Assembly: GCA_029058705.1 (NCBI GenBank)
Contig: JAIDXA010000124.1
Span: 1 to 18,813, forward strand
Source of the DNA: Paramuribaculum sp.
Lineage (GTDB): Bacteria > Bacteroidota > Bacteroidia > Bacteroidales > Muribaculaceae
Reading direction: 5' to 3'
Length of the DNA: 18,813 nucleotides
Within the stretch, counting starts at the first letter, position 1, and every line of letters begins with the position of its first letter. Shown piece by piece: positions 1-6,501 of the stretch. Under the pieces are notes generated by a model that saw only the letters and a list, made by a program, of their open reading frames with translations, had not been told where the DNA came from and did no database searches. The position numbers were made by a program, and so were the translations under genes.

Positions 1-287
1 TCACGGGGACGCGGACCGAACACACGTCCACCGCCAACGAGAAGGGGCTAGTTGATATCGCCGATACGTGCGCCGCCGCCGCCTTTCTGCTTGTGGAGTT
101 TACGTGTGGAGCCGGAGATTTCGCTACGTTCCTTTGATTTGTGAGTACCCTGGCGCTGGTTAGCCAGAAATTGCTTGACATCGAGATAAACGGCGTGCTC
201 GTTGGCATCGATAGCAAACACATTGTCGTTCAACTGAGCCTTACGACCAGTGTTTTCTCCGTTAATGTTATAAATTGCGAGTTCCAT
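1..287 (-). CDS. rplD: 50S ribosomal protein L4, partial, with in-frame TAG
   Basis: Ribosomal protein L4 binds 23S rRNA early in 50S assembly and lines the exit tunnel. The visible part runs from the ATG at 287-285 off the left edge. Residues 1-79 match Bacteroidales L4, including the conserved stretch NQRQGTHKSKERSE and the glycine-rich KGGGGAR loop. The codon after GDIN (50-48) is TAG, where relatives have Ser (IN-S-P). Past it the same frame continues with 15 family-typical residues (PLLVGGGRVFGPRPR) to the edge. A single C-to-A change from TCG would explain this. The start overlaps the rplC stop as TAATG, so the two are translationally coupled. A normal L4 is about 205-210 residues. Identity is secure; whether the gene is broken, recoded or mis-sequenced is not. 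Confidence 0.93.
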
Positions 288-907
288 TATTTCTCAACTA
301 TTACGATTGAACCTTTACATCCGGGGATTGATCCCTTAATCAACAAAAGATTGTGCTCGGGGATAACCTTGAGCACCTGAAGGTTTTGGACAGTAACGCG
401 TTCGTTACCCATCTGACCGGCCATTCGCATGCCTTTGAAGACCTTCGCGGGATACGAACAAGCACCGATTGAACCGGGTTTGCGCTGACGGTTGTGCTGA
501 CCGTGTGTGGCCTGACCAACACCGCCGAAGCCGTGGCGTTTAACTACGCCCTGGAAGCCCTTACCTTTTGAGGTTCCCTGGATGTCAACGAAATCAGCTT
601 CGTTAAAGAGGGAGTCGACAGTGAGAGTGTCGCCCAATTTAAGCTCGCCTTCAAAACCCTTGAACTCGGCCAAGTGGCGCTGTGGAGCTACTCCTGCTTT
701 CTGGAAGTGACCTGCCATAGGCTTGGTTGTGTGTTTGTCCTTTTTCTGCTGGAAGCCGATCTGGACAGCATCATAACCGTCAGTTTCCGATGTTTTGATC
801 TGAGTAACTACGCAGGGACCTACTTCGATAACAGTGCACGGCACATTTTTGCCGTCGGCACTGAAAACGGATGTCATTCCGATTTTCTTTCCTAATAATC
901 CTGGCAT
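287..907 (-). CDS. rplC: 50S ribosomal protein L3
   Basis: L3 is a primary 23S rRNA-binding protein whose long loop reaches toward the peptidyl transferase centre. The 206-residue product starts MPGLLGKKIGMTSVF and carries the hallmark central segment GKGFQGVVKRHGFGG followed by KVFKGMRMAGQMGNERVTVQN. Length is normal for the family. The E. coli loop GQNQTPG that contains the PrmB-methylated glutamine reads GACSYPA here, so that modification site appears absent; this is inference from a remembered alignment. The gene lies 66 bases after rpsJ and overlaps the rplD start by one base. Confidence 0.97.
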   Translation of the reverse strand: MPGLLGKKIGMTSVFSADGKNVPCTVIEVGPCVVTQIKTSETDGYDAVQIGFQQKKDKHTTKPMAGHFQKAGVAPQRHLAEFKGFEGELKLGDTLTVDSLFNEADFVDIQGTSKGKGFQGVVKRHGFGGVGQATHGQHNRQRKPGSIGACSYPAKVFKGMRMAGQMGNERVTVQNLQVLKVIPEHNLLLIKGSIPGCKGSIVIVEK

Positions 908-973
908 TTCTCTAAGTTTTAAAAAATGATCTGTTTTGTTTGTTTGTTAAATCTAACGTCTCTGTCCGTATGA

Positions 974-1279
974 TCAGACTTTGATCTCCACGTCAACTCC
1001 AGAGGGGAGTTCGAGCTTCATAAGCGCGTCAACTGTTTTTGCAGTCGAGTTGTAGATGTCGATAAGACGTTTGAAGCTTGAGAGCTGGAACTGTTCGCGC
1101 GACTTCTTGTTGACGAAGGTTGAGCGATTGACAGTGAAGATGCGTTTGTGTGTGGGCAGAGGAATCGGTCCGCTGATAACGGCGCCTGTGCTTTTTACAG
1201 TCTTCACAATCTTTTCGGCCGACTTGTCAACCAAGTCGTGATCGTAAGATTTAAGCTTGATTCTGATTTTTTGGCTCAT
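974..1279 (-). CDS. rpsJ: 30S ribosomal protein S10
   Basis: S10 is a 30S head protein and also the NusE partner of NusB in antitermination. The 101-residue product has the family start IRIKLKSYDHDLVDKSAEKIV and the conserved PLPTHKRIFTVNRSTFVNKKSREQFQ segment. It begins only 24 bases after the fusA stop with no tuf between them, the usual fused str/S10 arrangement in Bacteroidota. The 66-base gap to rplC contains a TTTG-type short repeat but no recognisable promoter, so it is presumably read from the rpsL promoter. Confidence 0.97.
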   Translation of the reverse strand: MSQKIRIKLKSYDHDLVDKSAEKIVKTVKSTGAVISGPIPLPTHKRIFTVNRSTFVNKKSREQFQLSSFKRLIDIYNSTAKTVDALMKLELPSGVDVEIKV

Positions 1280-1303
1280 ATTGTGTTGAATGAAAGTTGT
1301 TTT

Positions 1304-3430
1304 TTATTTCAAAAGGTCAACCCGGCCCTGACATTCGGTCAGCACGTTGCGGGCGATCGATGCGCTCACTTCAGTGTAGTGGCTGAATGACATGGTTGAG
1401 GTTGCGCGACCAGAAGTGATTGTACGGAGAGCTGTCACATAACCGAACATTTCAGCCAGAGGAGCTTTGGCTTTGACAACGCGCGCTCCGGAACGGCTTG
1501 TCTCCATACCTTCTACCTGTCCGCGGCGCTTGTTAAGGTCAGAGATCACATCACCCATGCTTTCTTCGGGAGTCACAACTTCGATCTTCATGATAGGCTC
1601 GAGAAGAACGGGACCGGCTTTTTCCGAAGCTTTCTTGAACGCCTGGATTGCGCAAAGTTCGAATGAGAGCTGATCGGAGTCAACGGGGTGGAATGAACCG
1701 TCGATGACAGTTACTTTGAGACGCTCAACAGGGTAACCGGCAAGAACACCGTTCTTCATTGCGGTCTGGAAACCCTTCTGGATGGAAGGAATATATTCTT
1801 TAGGAATGTTACCACCCTTTACCTCGTCAACAAACTGGAGGCTTCCCTCGAAGTTCTCGTCAGCAGGCTCAACACGTACGATGATGTCTGCGAACTTACC
1901 ACGACCACCGGTCTGTTTCTTGAACACCTCACGGAGTTCAACAGGAGCTGTGATAGCTTCTTTGTAGGTAACCTGAGGACGACCCTGGTTACATTCAACC
2001 TTGAACTCACGTTTAAGACGGTCGATGATAATGTCGAGGTGAAGCTCACCCATACCAGAGATGACCGTCTGACCTGTTTCCTCGTTGGTCTGCACACGGA
2101 ATGTGGGGTCCTCCTCAGCAAGCTTCTGGAGACCAACGCCAAGTTTATCAAGGTCTTTCTGAGTTTTGGGCTCAACGGCGATACCGATAACGGGATCGGG
2201 GAAGTCCATAGCTTCGAGAACAATAGGAGCGTCTTCAGCGCAGAGAGTGTCACCTGTGCGGATATCCTTGAATCCGACGCCGGCACCGATATCACCGCAA
2301 CCGATCATTTCCTTAGCGTTCTGCTTGTTTGAATGCATCTGGAAAAGACGTGAAACGCGTTCTTTCTTGCCTGAGCGTGCATTGAGGATATAGCTACCTG
2401 CAACAACATCGCCAGAGTAGACGCGGAAGAATGTCAGACGACCCACATAAGGGTCAGTAGCGATCTTGAACGCGAGAGCGCACATCGGAGCGTCGCTCGA
2501 CGGCTCGCGGGTCTCGATCTGATCGGGATTTTCAGGATTGTGACCTTCGATCGCACCAGTGTCCACAGGGCTGGGGAGATACGCGCAGACATTGTTGAGA
2601 AGCGGCTGCACACCCTTGTTCTTGAACGAGCTACCGCAGGTCATCGGAACGATTCCCATTGCGAGAGTAGCCTTGCGGATAGCTGCGCGGATTTCATCTT
2701 CTGTGATAGTCGAGGGATCATCGAAGTATTTTTCCATGATGGCATCGTCGAACTCAGCGATTTTTTCGAGCATATTGTCGCGCCATTCTTCGGCCTCGGC
2801 ACGAAGATTTTCCGGAATTTCTTCTTCAGTGTAGTCAGCACCCATCGACTCGTCGTGCCAGAAGATTGCCTTCATTGTTATAAGGTCAACCAGACCTTTG
2901 AATGTTTCTTCTGCACCGATAGGGATCTGAATAGGACAGGGATTTGCGCCGAGCACATCCTTCACCTGACGTACCACTTCAAAGAAGTTGGCACCCGAAC
3001 GGTCCATTTTGTTGACGTAACCGACACGGGGAACATTATATTTGTCGGCCTGACGCCAGACTGTTTCAGACTGGGGTTCAACACCTCCGACAGCACAGAA
3101 TGTCGCAACAGCGCCGTCGAGAACACGGAGCGAACGTTCAACCTCAACTGTGAAGTCAACGTGTCCCGGGGTGTCAATAAGGTTGATTTTATATTTGTTG
3201 CCGTCGTAGTTCCAGAACGCGGTCGTGGCGGCTGATGTAATGGTGATACCACGTTCCTGCTCCTGTTCCATCCAGTCCATGGTGGCGGCGCCGTCGTGTA
3301 CTTCACCGATTTTGTGAGTTAAGCCCGTATAGAAAAGGATACGCTCCGATGTGGTTGTCTTACCGGCATCGATATGAGCCATAATACCGATATTACGGGT
3401 ATATTTGAGTTGTTCGTCGGCTTTTGACAT
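1304..3430 (-). CDS. fusA: Elongation factor G
   Basis: EF-G is the GTPase that drives ribosomal translocation and, with RRF, recycling. The 708-residue protein shows the full set of G motifs: the P-loop AHIDAGKTT (residues 18-26), the switch I segment RGITITSAA (60-68), DTPGH (86-90) and NKMD (140-143). The C-terminal half has the domain IV/V signatures GMGELHLDI and a region ending TSGRATSTMSFSHY. Length is typical of Bacteroidetes EF-G. The gene lies 75 bases after rpsG and 24 before rpsJ. Its place in the ribosomal operon argues for the housekeeping copy rather than an EF-G2 paralogue. Long antisense open frames run across it but are shadows of its codon bias. Confidence 0.98.
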   Translation of the reverse strand: MSKADEQLKYTRNIGIMAHIDAGKTTTSERILFYTGLTHKIGEVHDGAATMDWMEQEQERGITITSAATTAFWNYDGNKYKINLIDTPGHVDFTVEVERSLRVLDGAVATFCAVGGVEPQSETVWRQADKYNVPRVGYVNKMDRSGANFFEVVRQVKDVLGANPCPIQIPIGAEETFKGLVDLITMKAIFWHDESMGADYTEEEIPENLRAEAEEWRDNMLEKIAEFDDAIMEKYFDDPSTITEDEIRAAIRKATLAMGIVPMTCGSSFKNKGVQPLLNNVCAYLPSPVDTGAIEGHNPENPDQIETREPSSDAPMCALAFKIATDPYVGRLTFFRVYSGDVVAGSYILNARSGKKERVSRLFQMHSNKQNAKEMIGCGDIGAGVGFKDIRTGDTLCAEDAPIVLEAMDFPDPVIGIAVEPKTQKDLDKLGVGLQKLAEEDPTFRVQTNEETGQTVISGMGELHLDIIIDRLKREFKVECNQGRPQVTYKEAITAPVELREVFKKQTGGRGKFADIIVRVEPADENFEGSLQFVDEVKGGNIPKEYIPSIQKGFQTAMKNGVLAGYPVERLKVTVIDGSFHPVDSDQLSFELCAIQAFKKASEKAGPVLLEPIMKIEVVTPEESMGDVISDLNKRRGQVEGMETSRSGARVVKAKAPLAEMFGYVTALRTITSGRATSTMSFSHYTEVSASIARNVLTECQGRVDLLK

Positions 3431-3505
3431 TTTAAGTAGTTGTTCTTTTTGTCAATGAGAATTTGAATCTTAATCTCTAGTATAAAGTAGGCGTATGACC
3501 TGTAA

Positions 3506-3982
3506 TTAGAAGCGGAAGTGAGCGAATGCGCGGTTGGCTTCGGCCATCTTGTGCATATCTTCCTTACGCTTGTAAGCTCCACCCTGATCGTTGTAGGCAT
3601 CAACGATTTCAGCAGCGAGCTTATCGGCCATCGTCTTGCCGCCGCGTTTGCGAGCGTAAAGAATGAGGTTTTTCATCGAGATCGATTCCTTGCGGTCGGG
3701 ACGGATTTCAGTCGGCACCTGGAAGGTAGCGCCACCGACACGACGCGATTTAACCTCCACCTGGGGAGTTACATTCTCAAGGGCTTTTTTCCAGATTTCG
3801 AGCGCTGTCTTTTCTTCATTGGGAAGTTTAGCCTTCACGATTTCAAGGGCGCTGTAGAAAATGGTGTAAGAGGTGTTTTTCTTTCCATCATACATGAGGT
3901 GGTTAACGAATTTCGATACTCTTACATCGTTGAAAACGGGATCAGGTAAAACGATCCGTTTTTTAGGTTTTGCCTTTCTCAT
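3506..3982 (-). CDS. rpsG: 30S ribosomal protein S7
   Basis: S7 nucleates assembly of the 30S head and binds 16S rRNA near the E site. The 158-residue product starts MRKAKPKKR and contains PDPVFNDVRVSKFVNHLMYDGKK, the VEVKSRRVGGATFQVP motif, and a C-terminus ending ANRAFAHFRF. It is separated from rpsL by a rather long 232 bases and from fusA by 75. In E. coli S7 represses the operon by binding the rpsL-rpsG intercistronic RNA; the long spacer with a hairpin here is compatible with such control, but I cannot show it. Confidence 0.97.
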   Translation of the reverse strand: MRKAKPKKRIVLPDPVFNDVRVSKFVNHLMYDGKKNTSYTIFYSALEIVKAKLPNEEKTALEIWKKALENVTPQVEVKSRRVGGATFQVPTEIRPDRKESISMKNLILYARKRGGKTMADKLAAEIVDAYNDQGGAYKRKEDMHKMAEANRAFAHFRF

Positions 3983-4166
3983 TTTGTGTTTTGAGCGATT
4001 TTTATCGTTTTTTGTTTGCTTGGTTGCTGCTTCTTTTCATCTTCAACGCGGGTTCTCTTACCGGCGTTTACTCAACCGTTTGTCGAATTAGCCTTCCAAT
4101 AAATCAAAAAGCGAAGATTTGTTTACTTCAGTTACTTTTTTCTTTATCCGGCCGCTTTTGCTTCAA

Positions 4167-4185
4167 CTCCGGGCGACCTCCGGAG
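4167..4185. other. Small hairpin in the rpsL-rpsG intercistronic gap
   Basis: Within the 232-base gap between rpsL and rpsG, CTCCGG (4167-4172) and CCGGAG (4180-4185) form a 6-bp GC-rich stem with a 7-base loop. No T run follows on the minus strand, so it is not a typical intrinsic terminator. It could be a processing or regulatory element of the ribosomal operon mRNA. I found no TAnnTTTG promoter for rpsG in the rest of the gap. Confidence 0.4.
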
Positions 4186-4214
4186 CGTAAGGTTTACTGC
4201 CTCAGTAGAGAAAT

Positions 4215-4598
4215 TTACTTCTTGGCAGCTTTCGGACGTTTCGCACCGTATTTCGAACGACGCTGAGTGCGATCTTTCACACCGCTTGTGTCGAGCGTAC
4301 CGCGAACAATGTGATAGCGCACACCGGGAAGGTCCTTCACACGACCGCCACGGACGAGCACGATAGAGTGTTCCTGAAGATTGTGACCTTCACCGGGAAT
4401 ATAAGAGTTGACTTCCTTACCGTTGGTGAGGCGCACACGGGCCACTTTACGCATTGCCGAGTTAGGTTTCTTGGGGGTAGTGGTGTAAACGCGCACACAC
4501 ACGCCGCGACGCTGCGGACATGAATCCAATGCAGGCGACTTACTCTTATCCTCAAGAGCTACACGTCCTTTTCTTACTAATTGCTGAATCGTAGGCAT
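4215..4598 (-). CDS. rpsL: 30S ribosomal protein S12
   Basis: S12 sits at the decoding centre and helps set accuracy. The 127-residue protein starts MPTIQQLVRKGR and contains the near-invariant VYTTTPKKPNSAMRKVARVRLTNG and GGRVKDLPGVRYH segments. Lys43 and Lys88, where substitutions give streptomycin resistance, are both the sensitive wild-type residues. Asp89, the RimO methylthiolation site, is also present. It is the first gene of the operon; a near-consensus promoter lies about 160 bases upstream. The usual Bacteroidota neighbour rpoC is not found upstream. Confidence 0.98.
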   Translation of the reverse strand: MPTIQQLVRKGRVALEDKSKSPALDSCPQRRGVCVRVYTTTPKKPNSAMRKVARVRLTNGKEVNSYIPGEGHNLQEHSIVLVRGGRVKDLPGVRYHIVRGTLDTSGVKDRTQRRSKYGAKRPKAAKK

Positions 4599-4759
4599 CT
4601 TAGTTCTTTTTGTTTACTTAATTCGATTAATTTATTTTCGTTCTGATGTTATCATTCTTTAAAATAACACACTTTTCGCACGCATCAAAGACTCACCATC
4701 GCCTTGTCGCTCAACGACTTAGCAATAAGCCAACTCCTTTTCACGCTTAAAAAGCGTTG

Positions 4760-4791
4760 CAAAATTACAAATTAATTCGCTATTTCCCAAA
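4760..4791 (-). promoter_or_regulatory. Housekeeping sigma promoter of the rpsL operon
   Basis: On the minus strand TTTG (4791-4788) is followed after exactly 20 bases by TAATTTTG (4767-4760). This fits the Bacteroidetes TTG-N19-21-TAnnTTTG consensus. Transcription would start near 4755, giving a leader of roughly 155 bases. The first bases of that leader hold the 6-bp inverted repeat ACGCTT-AAA-AAGCGT (4743-4757 on the plus strand), so the mRNA may begin with a hairpin. Confidence 0.75.
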
Positions 4792-4879
4792 CATTTCCGC
4801 ACTTTTTTCAGCTCTTTCTGCTGACCCTGCCGACTGAAACAACCCCATCAGGCAAAGCTGCCGAAAAGGCTCTGACAGG

Positions 4880-5002
4880 TCAGCACCATATGTCGGAATA
4901 CAAATCCGCCCAACTATCGAATTCCGGATCGGCATAGCACACAAAGGCTAACATCAGCGCAACAAAAACCGCAGCTTCCTGCAGCATCTGAGCCCAGTCC
5001 AT
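4880..5002 (-). CDS. Possible 40-residue small membrane protein
   Basis: An ATG at 5002-5000 opens 40 codons ending in TGA at 4880-4882. The predicted peptide begins MDWAQMLQEA, has a hydrophobic stretch AVFVALMLAFVCYA (about residues 11-24), and ends in an acidic, aromatic tail (DPEFDSWADLYSDIWC). The layout resembles a single-pass small membrane protein. I do not recognise it. There is no clear ribosome-binding site or consensus promoter upstream, and a 40-codon frame can arise by chance. It lies just upstream of the rpsL promoter, on the same strand. Confidence 0.25.
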   Translation of the reverse strand: MDWAQMLQEAAVFVALMLAFVCYADPEFDSWADLYSDIWC

Positions 5003-5081
5003 ATTTCAGCATAAACGAATGAACAACTGTGACATACAGACACAACAGTCATATATAACAATCACCCCATAGGCGCAAAGA

Positions 5082-5101
5082 CTGATCTTCACGAAGATCA
5101 G
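5082..5101. repeat. Perfect 9-bp inverted repeat
   Basis: CTGATCTTC (5082-5090) and GAAGATCAG (5093-5101) are exact inverse complements separated by two bases, so the RNA would fold as an 8-bp stem with a four-base loop. There is no T run on either side, which argues against a simple intrinsic terminator. It could be a protein-binding palindrome, a processing site or part of an unannotated RNA. Confidence 0.5.
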
Positions 5102-5538
5102 CGAGAGCTTATTCCGGCTTCGTTTAGCAAAACATTCCTCTAAGCAGAATTAATTGCAGCCACGAAAGTATAGAGCAACGTTACAAACAGCAAACCGACA
5201 GCATAAGATTCGTCTCATCATCGAGAAACTTCATGTCGCCTGTTTTAGAGTATGTTTACTTTTACCACGAATTAAGAAATAAATTCACTTTTTGAAATTC
5301 TTCAGGTCATCAGAAAGAGTCTTTTTGGCGCTTTCTGCCAATCGTAATTCAGGAATAACGTTATAACTTCCTCCTGCGCTCCGACATCAACAAGAGCCGC
5401 ATCAATATCAACATTTGACAAGCCTCGCGCATTCAACAACCGACGAGGACATCCAAGAACCGGCAAATGCAAATCCCGAGGTGTTTACATCAGGAATTCA
5501 TGGAACCAAGAGCTGCTGAGCGCGGAGATCGAGAGGAG

Positions 5539-6084
5539 TCAAAACGGGTCAATTTCCGACAACGGCAGTCCGACAAGATCTTTTGGCGACAGCAACAGCT
5601 CGTCGTGCGGAAGACGCCAGTCGATGCCGAGAGCCGGATCGTCGAAGCGCAACGTGGCTTCCGATGCAGGAGCATAGCGATTGTCGACCTTATACTGGAA
5701 CTGCGCCACATCGCTCAACACGACAAAACCATGAGCCATGCCCCGGGGCATGAAGAGCTGAAGGGCATTGTCGGCCGTCAGCTCTACAGCCACATGCCGG
5801 CCGAATGTCGGCGAACCGCCACGCAAATCGACAACCACATCGAGCACCGCGCCGCGAGAAACTCTTACAAGTTTCGCCTGCGAATCATCGCCCTTCTGGA
5901 AATGCAGCCCGCGCAACACTCCGCGCGACGAAAACGATTCATTATCCTGAACAAACTCGACCGGTCCGACATGAGCCTGAAACTCATCGAGTCTGAACGA
6001 TTCCATGAAATATCCTCGCGCGTCGCCGAATCGCTTCGGTTCTATAAGCCATACGCTTGGAATTGAAAGTTCCGTATAGTTCAT
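5539..6084 (-). CDS. rfbC: dTDP-4-dehydrorhamnose 3,5-epimerase
   Basis: RmlC/RfbC epimerises dTDP-4-keto-6-deoxyglucose at C3 and C5, the third step of dTDP-L-rhamnose synthesis for surface polysaccharides. The 181-residue product is a single cupin. It has the family pattern DARGYFMESFR, the catalytic-histidine motif RGLHFQ (His61), the DVVVDLRGGSPTFG segment, and QLFMPRGMAHGFVVLS. The ATG at 6084 is chosen because it matches the usual family start; an upstream in-frame ATG at 6144 would add 20 unrelated residues that span the -33 and -7 boxes. rfbA, rfbB and rfbD are not nearby, so the pathway genes are scattered or lie outside the window. Confidence 0.93.
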   Translation of the reverse strand: MNYTELSIPSVWLIEPKRFGDARGYFMESFRLDEFQAHVGPVEFVQDNESFSSRGVLRGLHFQKGDDSQAKLVRVSRGAVLDVVVDLRGGSPTFGRHVAVELTADNALQLFMPRGMAHGFVVLSDVAQFQYKVDNRYAPASEATLRFDDPALGIDWRLPHDELLLSPKDLVGLPLSEIDPF

Positions 6085-6099
6085 TTCATTTGTGTTATT

Positions 6100-6113
6100 A
6101 CCATGCAAATTTA
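6100..6113. repeat. 14-bp direct repeat, copy 1
   Basis: ACCATGCAAATTTA occurs here and again at 6488-6501 in the same orientation, 388 bases apart. Each copy contains a minus-strand -7 box (TAAATTTG), so the repeat may be a duplicated promoter core. Confidence 0.6.
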
Positions 6114-6136
6114 GCGTTTTTACACGGCAAATCCAA
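6106..6136 (-). promoter_or_regulatory. Promoter of rfbC
   Basis: On the minus strand TTG (6136-6134) is followed after 20 bases by TAAATTTG (6113-6106), matching the Bacteroidetes promoter pattern. The predicted start lies near 6102, leaving a leader of about 20 bases before the rfbC ATG. The -7 box is part of a 14-mer that recurs upstream of glmU. Confidence 0.7.
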
Positions 6137-6233
6137 TTCCTCACGCGGACAAACCAATGCCCCGATCAGTCCAACGCACACAAGCATCCCGTTAAGTTAA
6201 TGAAGGCTAACTCAAAGCAGTCCGAGATCAAAT

Positions 6234-6449
6234 TCAACACATACAGACAAGTAAGTTTATCAACCACAATGAAAAAACAAGCTTGCCCGATGTTTCACCA
6301 TTCGACATTCGGCGGCAATCCAATAATCCATAATGGCAGTACGCTAAAGATTCATGGTGCGGTGGCCGTAGCGGTTGACTTATGTCAGCACACGACAAAC
6401 ACCACTGAGGCAACACGGCCAGCACTATGCATATAACTAAGTTTTTCAT
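6234..6449 (-). CDS. Doubtful 71-residue ORF with signal-like N-terminus
   Basis: The ORF starts at ATG 6449-6447, about 40 bases downstream of a good minus-strand promoter (6494-6525). Its first 20 residues, MKNLVICIVLAVLPQWCLSC, look like a signal peptide or a short membrane segment. The remainder is rich in Cys, His and Pro and does not look like a folded domain. I recognise no family. The start codon lies in the second of two copies of a 12-mer; the first copy encodes ATG plus three codons and then two stops. It may instead be non-coding leader RNA for rfbC or a decayed gene. Confidence 0.2.
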   Translation of the reverse strand: MKNLVICIVLAVLPQWCLSCADISQPLRPPHHESLAYCHYGLLDCRRMSNGETSGKLVFSLWLINLLVCMC

Positions 6450-6472
6450 ATGGTCACTACAAGTTTTTCATA
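6439..6472. repeat. Phased 12-bp direct repeats
   Basis: AAGTTTTTCATA occurs at 6439-6450 and 6461-6472, a spacing of 22 bases (about two helical turns). A second short repeat, AAACRCCACTGAGG, occurs at 6397-6410 and 6474-6487 with one mismatch. All of these lie just upstream of the glmU -7 box and just downstream of the minus-strand start, the right place for operator or activator sites. A short tandem duplication is the plain alternative. Confidence 0.5.
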
Positions 6473-6487
6473 AAAACGCCACTGAGG

Positions 6488-6501
6488 ACCATGCAAATTT
6501 A
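6488..6501. repeat. 14-bp direct repeat, copy 2
   Basis: This is the second copy of ACCATGCAAATTTA (first at 6100-6113). It contains the -7 box of the minus-strand promoter at 6494-6525. Confidence 0.6.

Larger units (their letters stand above)
4599..5538. other. Long gene-poor region upstream of rpsL
   Basis: About 940 bases lie between rpsL and the rfbC stop codon without any gene I recognise. Positions 4599-4791 are the rpsL leader and promoter. Positions 4880-5002 hold a 40-codon ORF and 5082-5101 a perfect hairpin, both listed separately. Between about 5140 and 5480 the minus strand has several short, protein-like stretches in shifting frames. No second TAnnTTTG promoter was found on either strand. 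No convincing intrinsic terminator for rfbC was found. In many Bacteroidota rpoB-rpoC precede rpsL, so this region may mark a rearrangement point. Confidence 0.6.

Noticed and set aside
48..50. Genome-wide reassignment of TAG to an amino acid
   Set aside because: At least two genes in the window (stops at 7705-7707 and 18045-18047) end in TAG at the expected protein end.
2540..3235. A 231-codon open frame antisense to fusA
   Set aside because: It lies wholly inside fusA on the opposite strand, has no promoter or family features, and reflects the codon bias of the real gene.
5082..5101. Calling the palindrome an intrinsic terminator
   Set aside because: Neither side carries a T run, and no gene ends close by on either strand.
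5467..6066. A 199-codon plus-strand frame opposite rfbC
   Set aside because: It lies opposite a well-supported cupin gene and has no recognisable features.
6085..6144. A longer rfbC start at 6144
   Set aside because: The extra 20 residues do not resemble the family and the DNA there holds the rfbC promoter.
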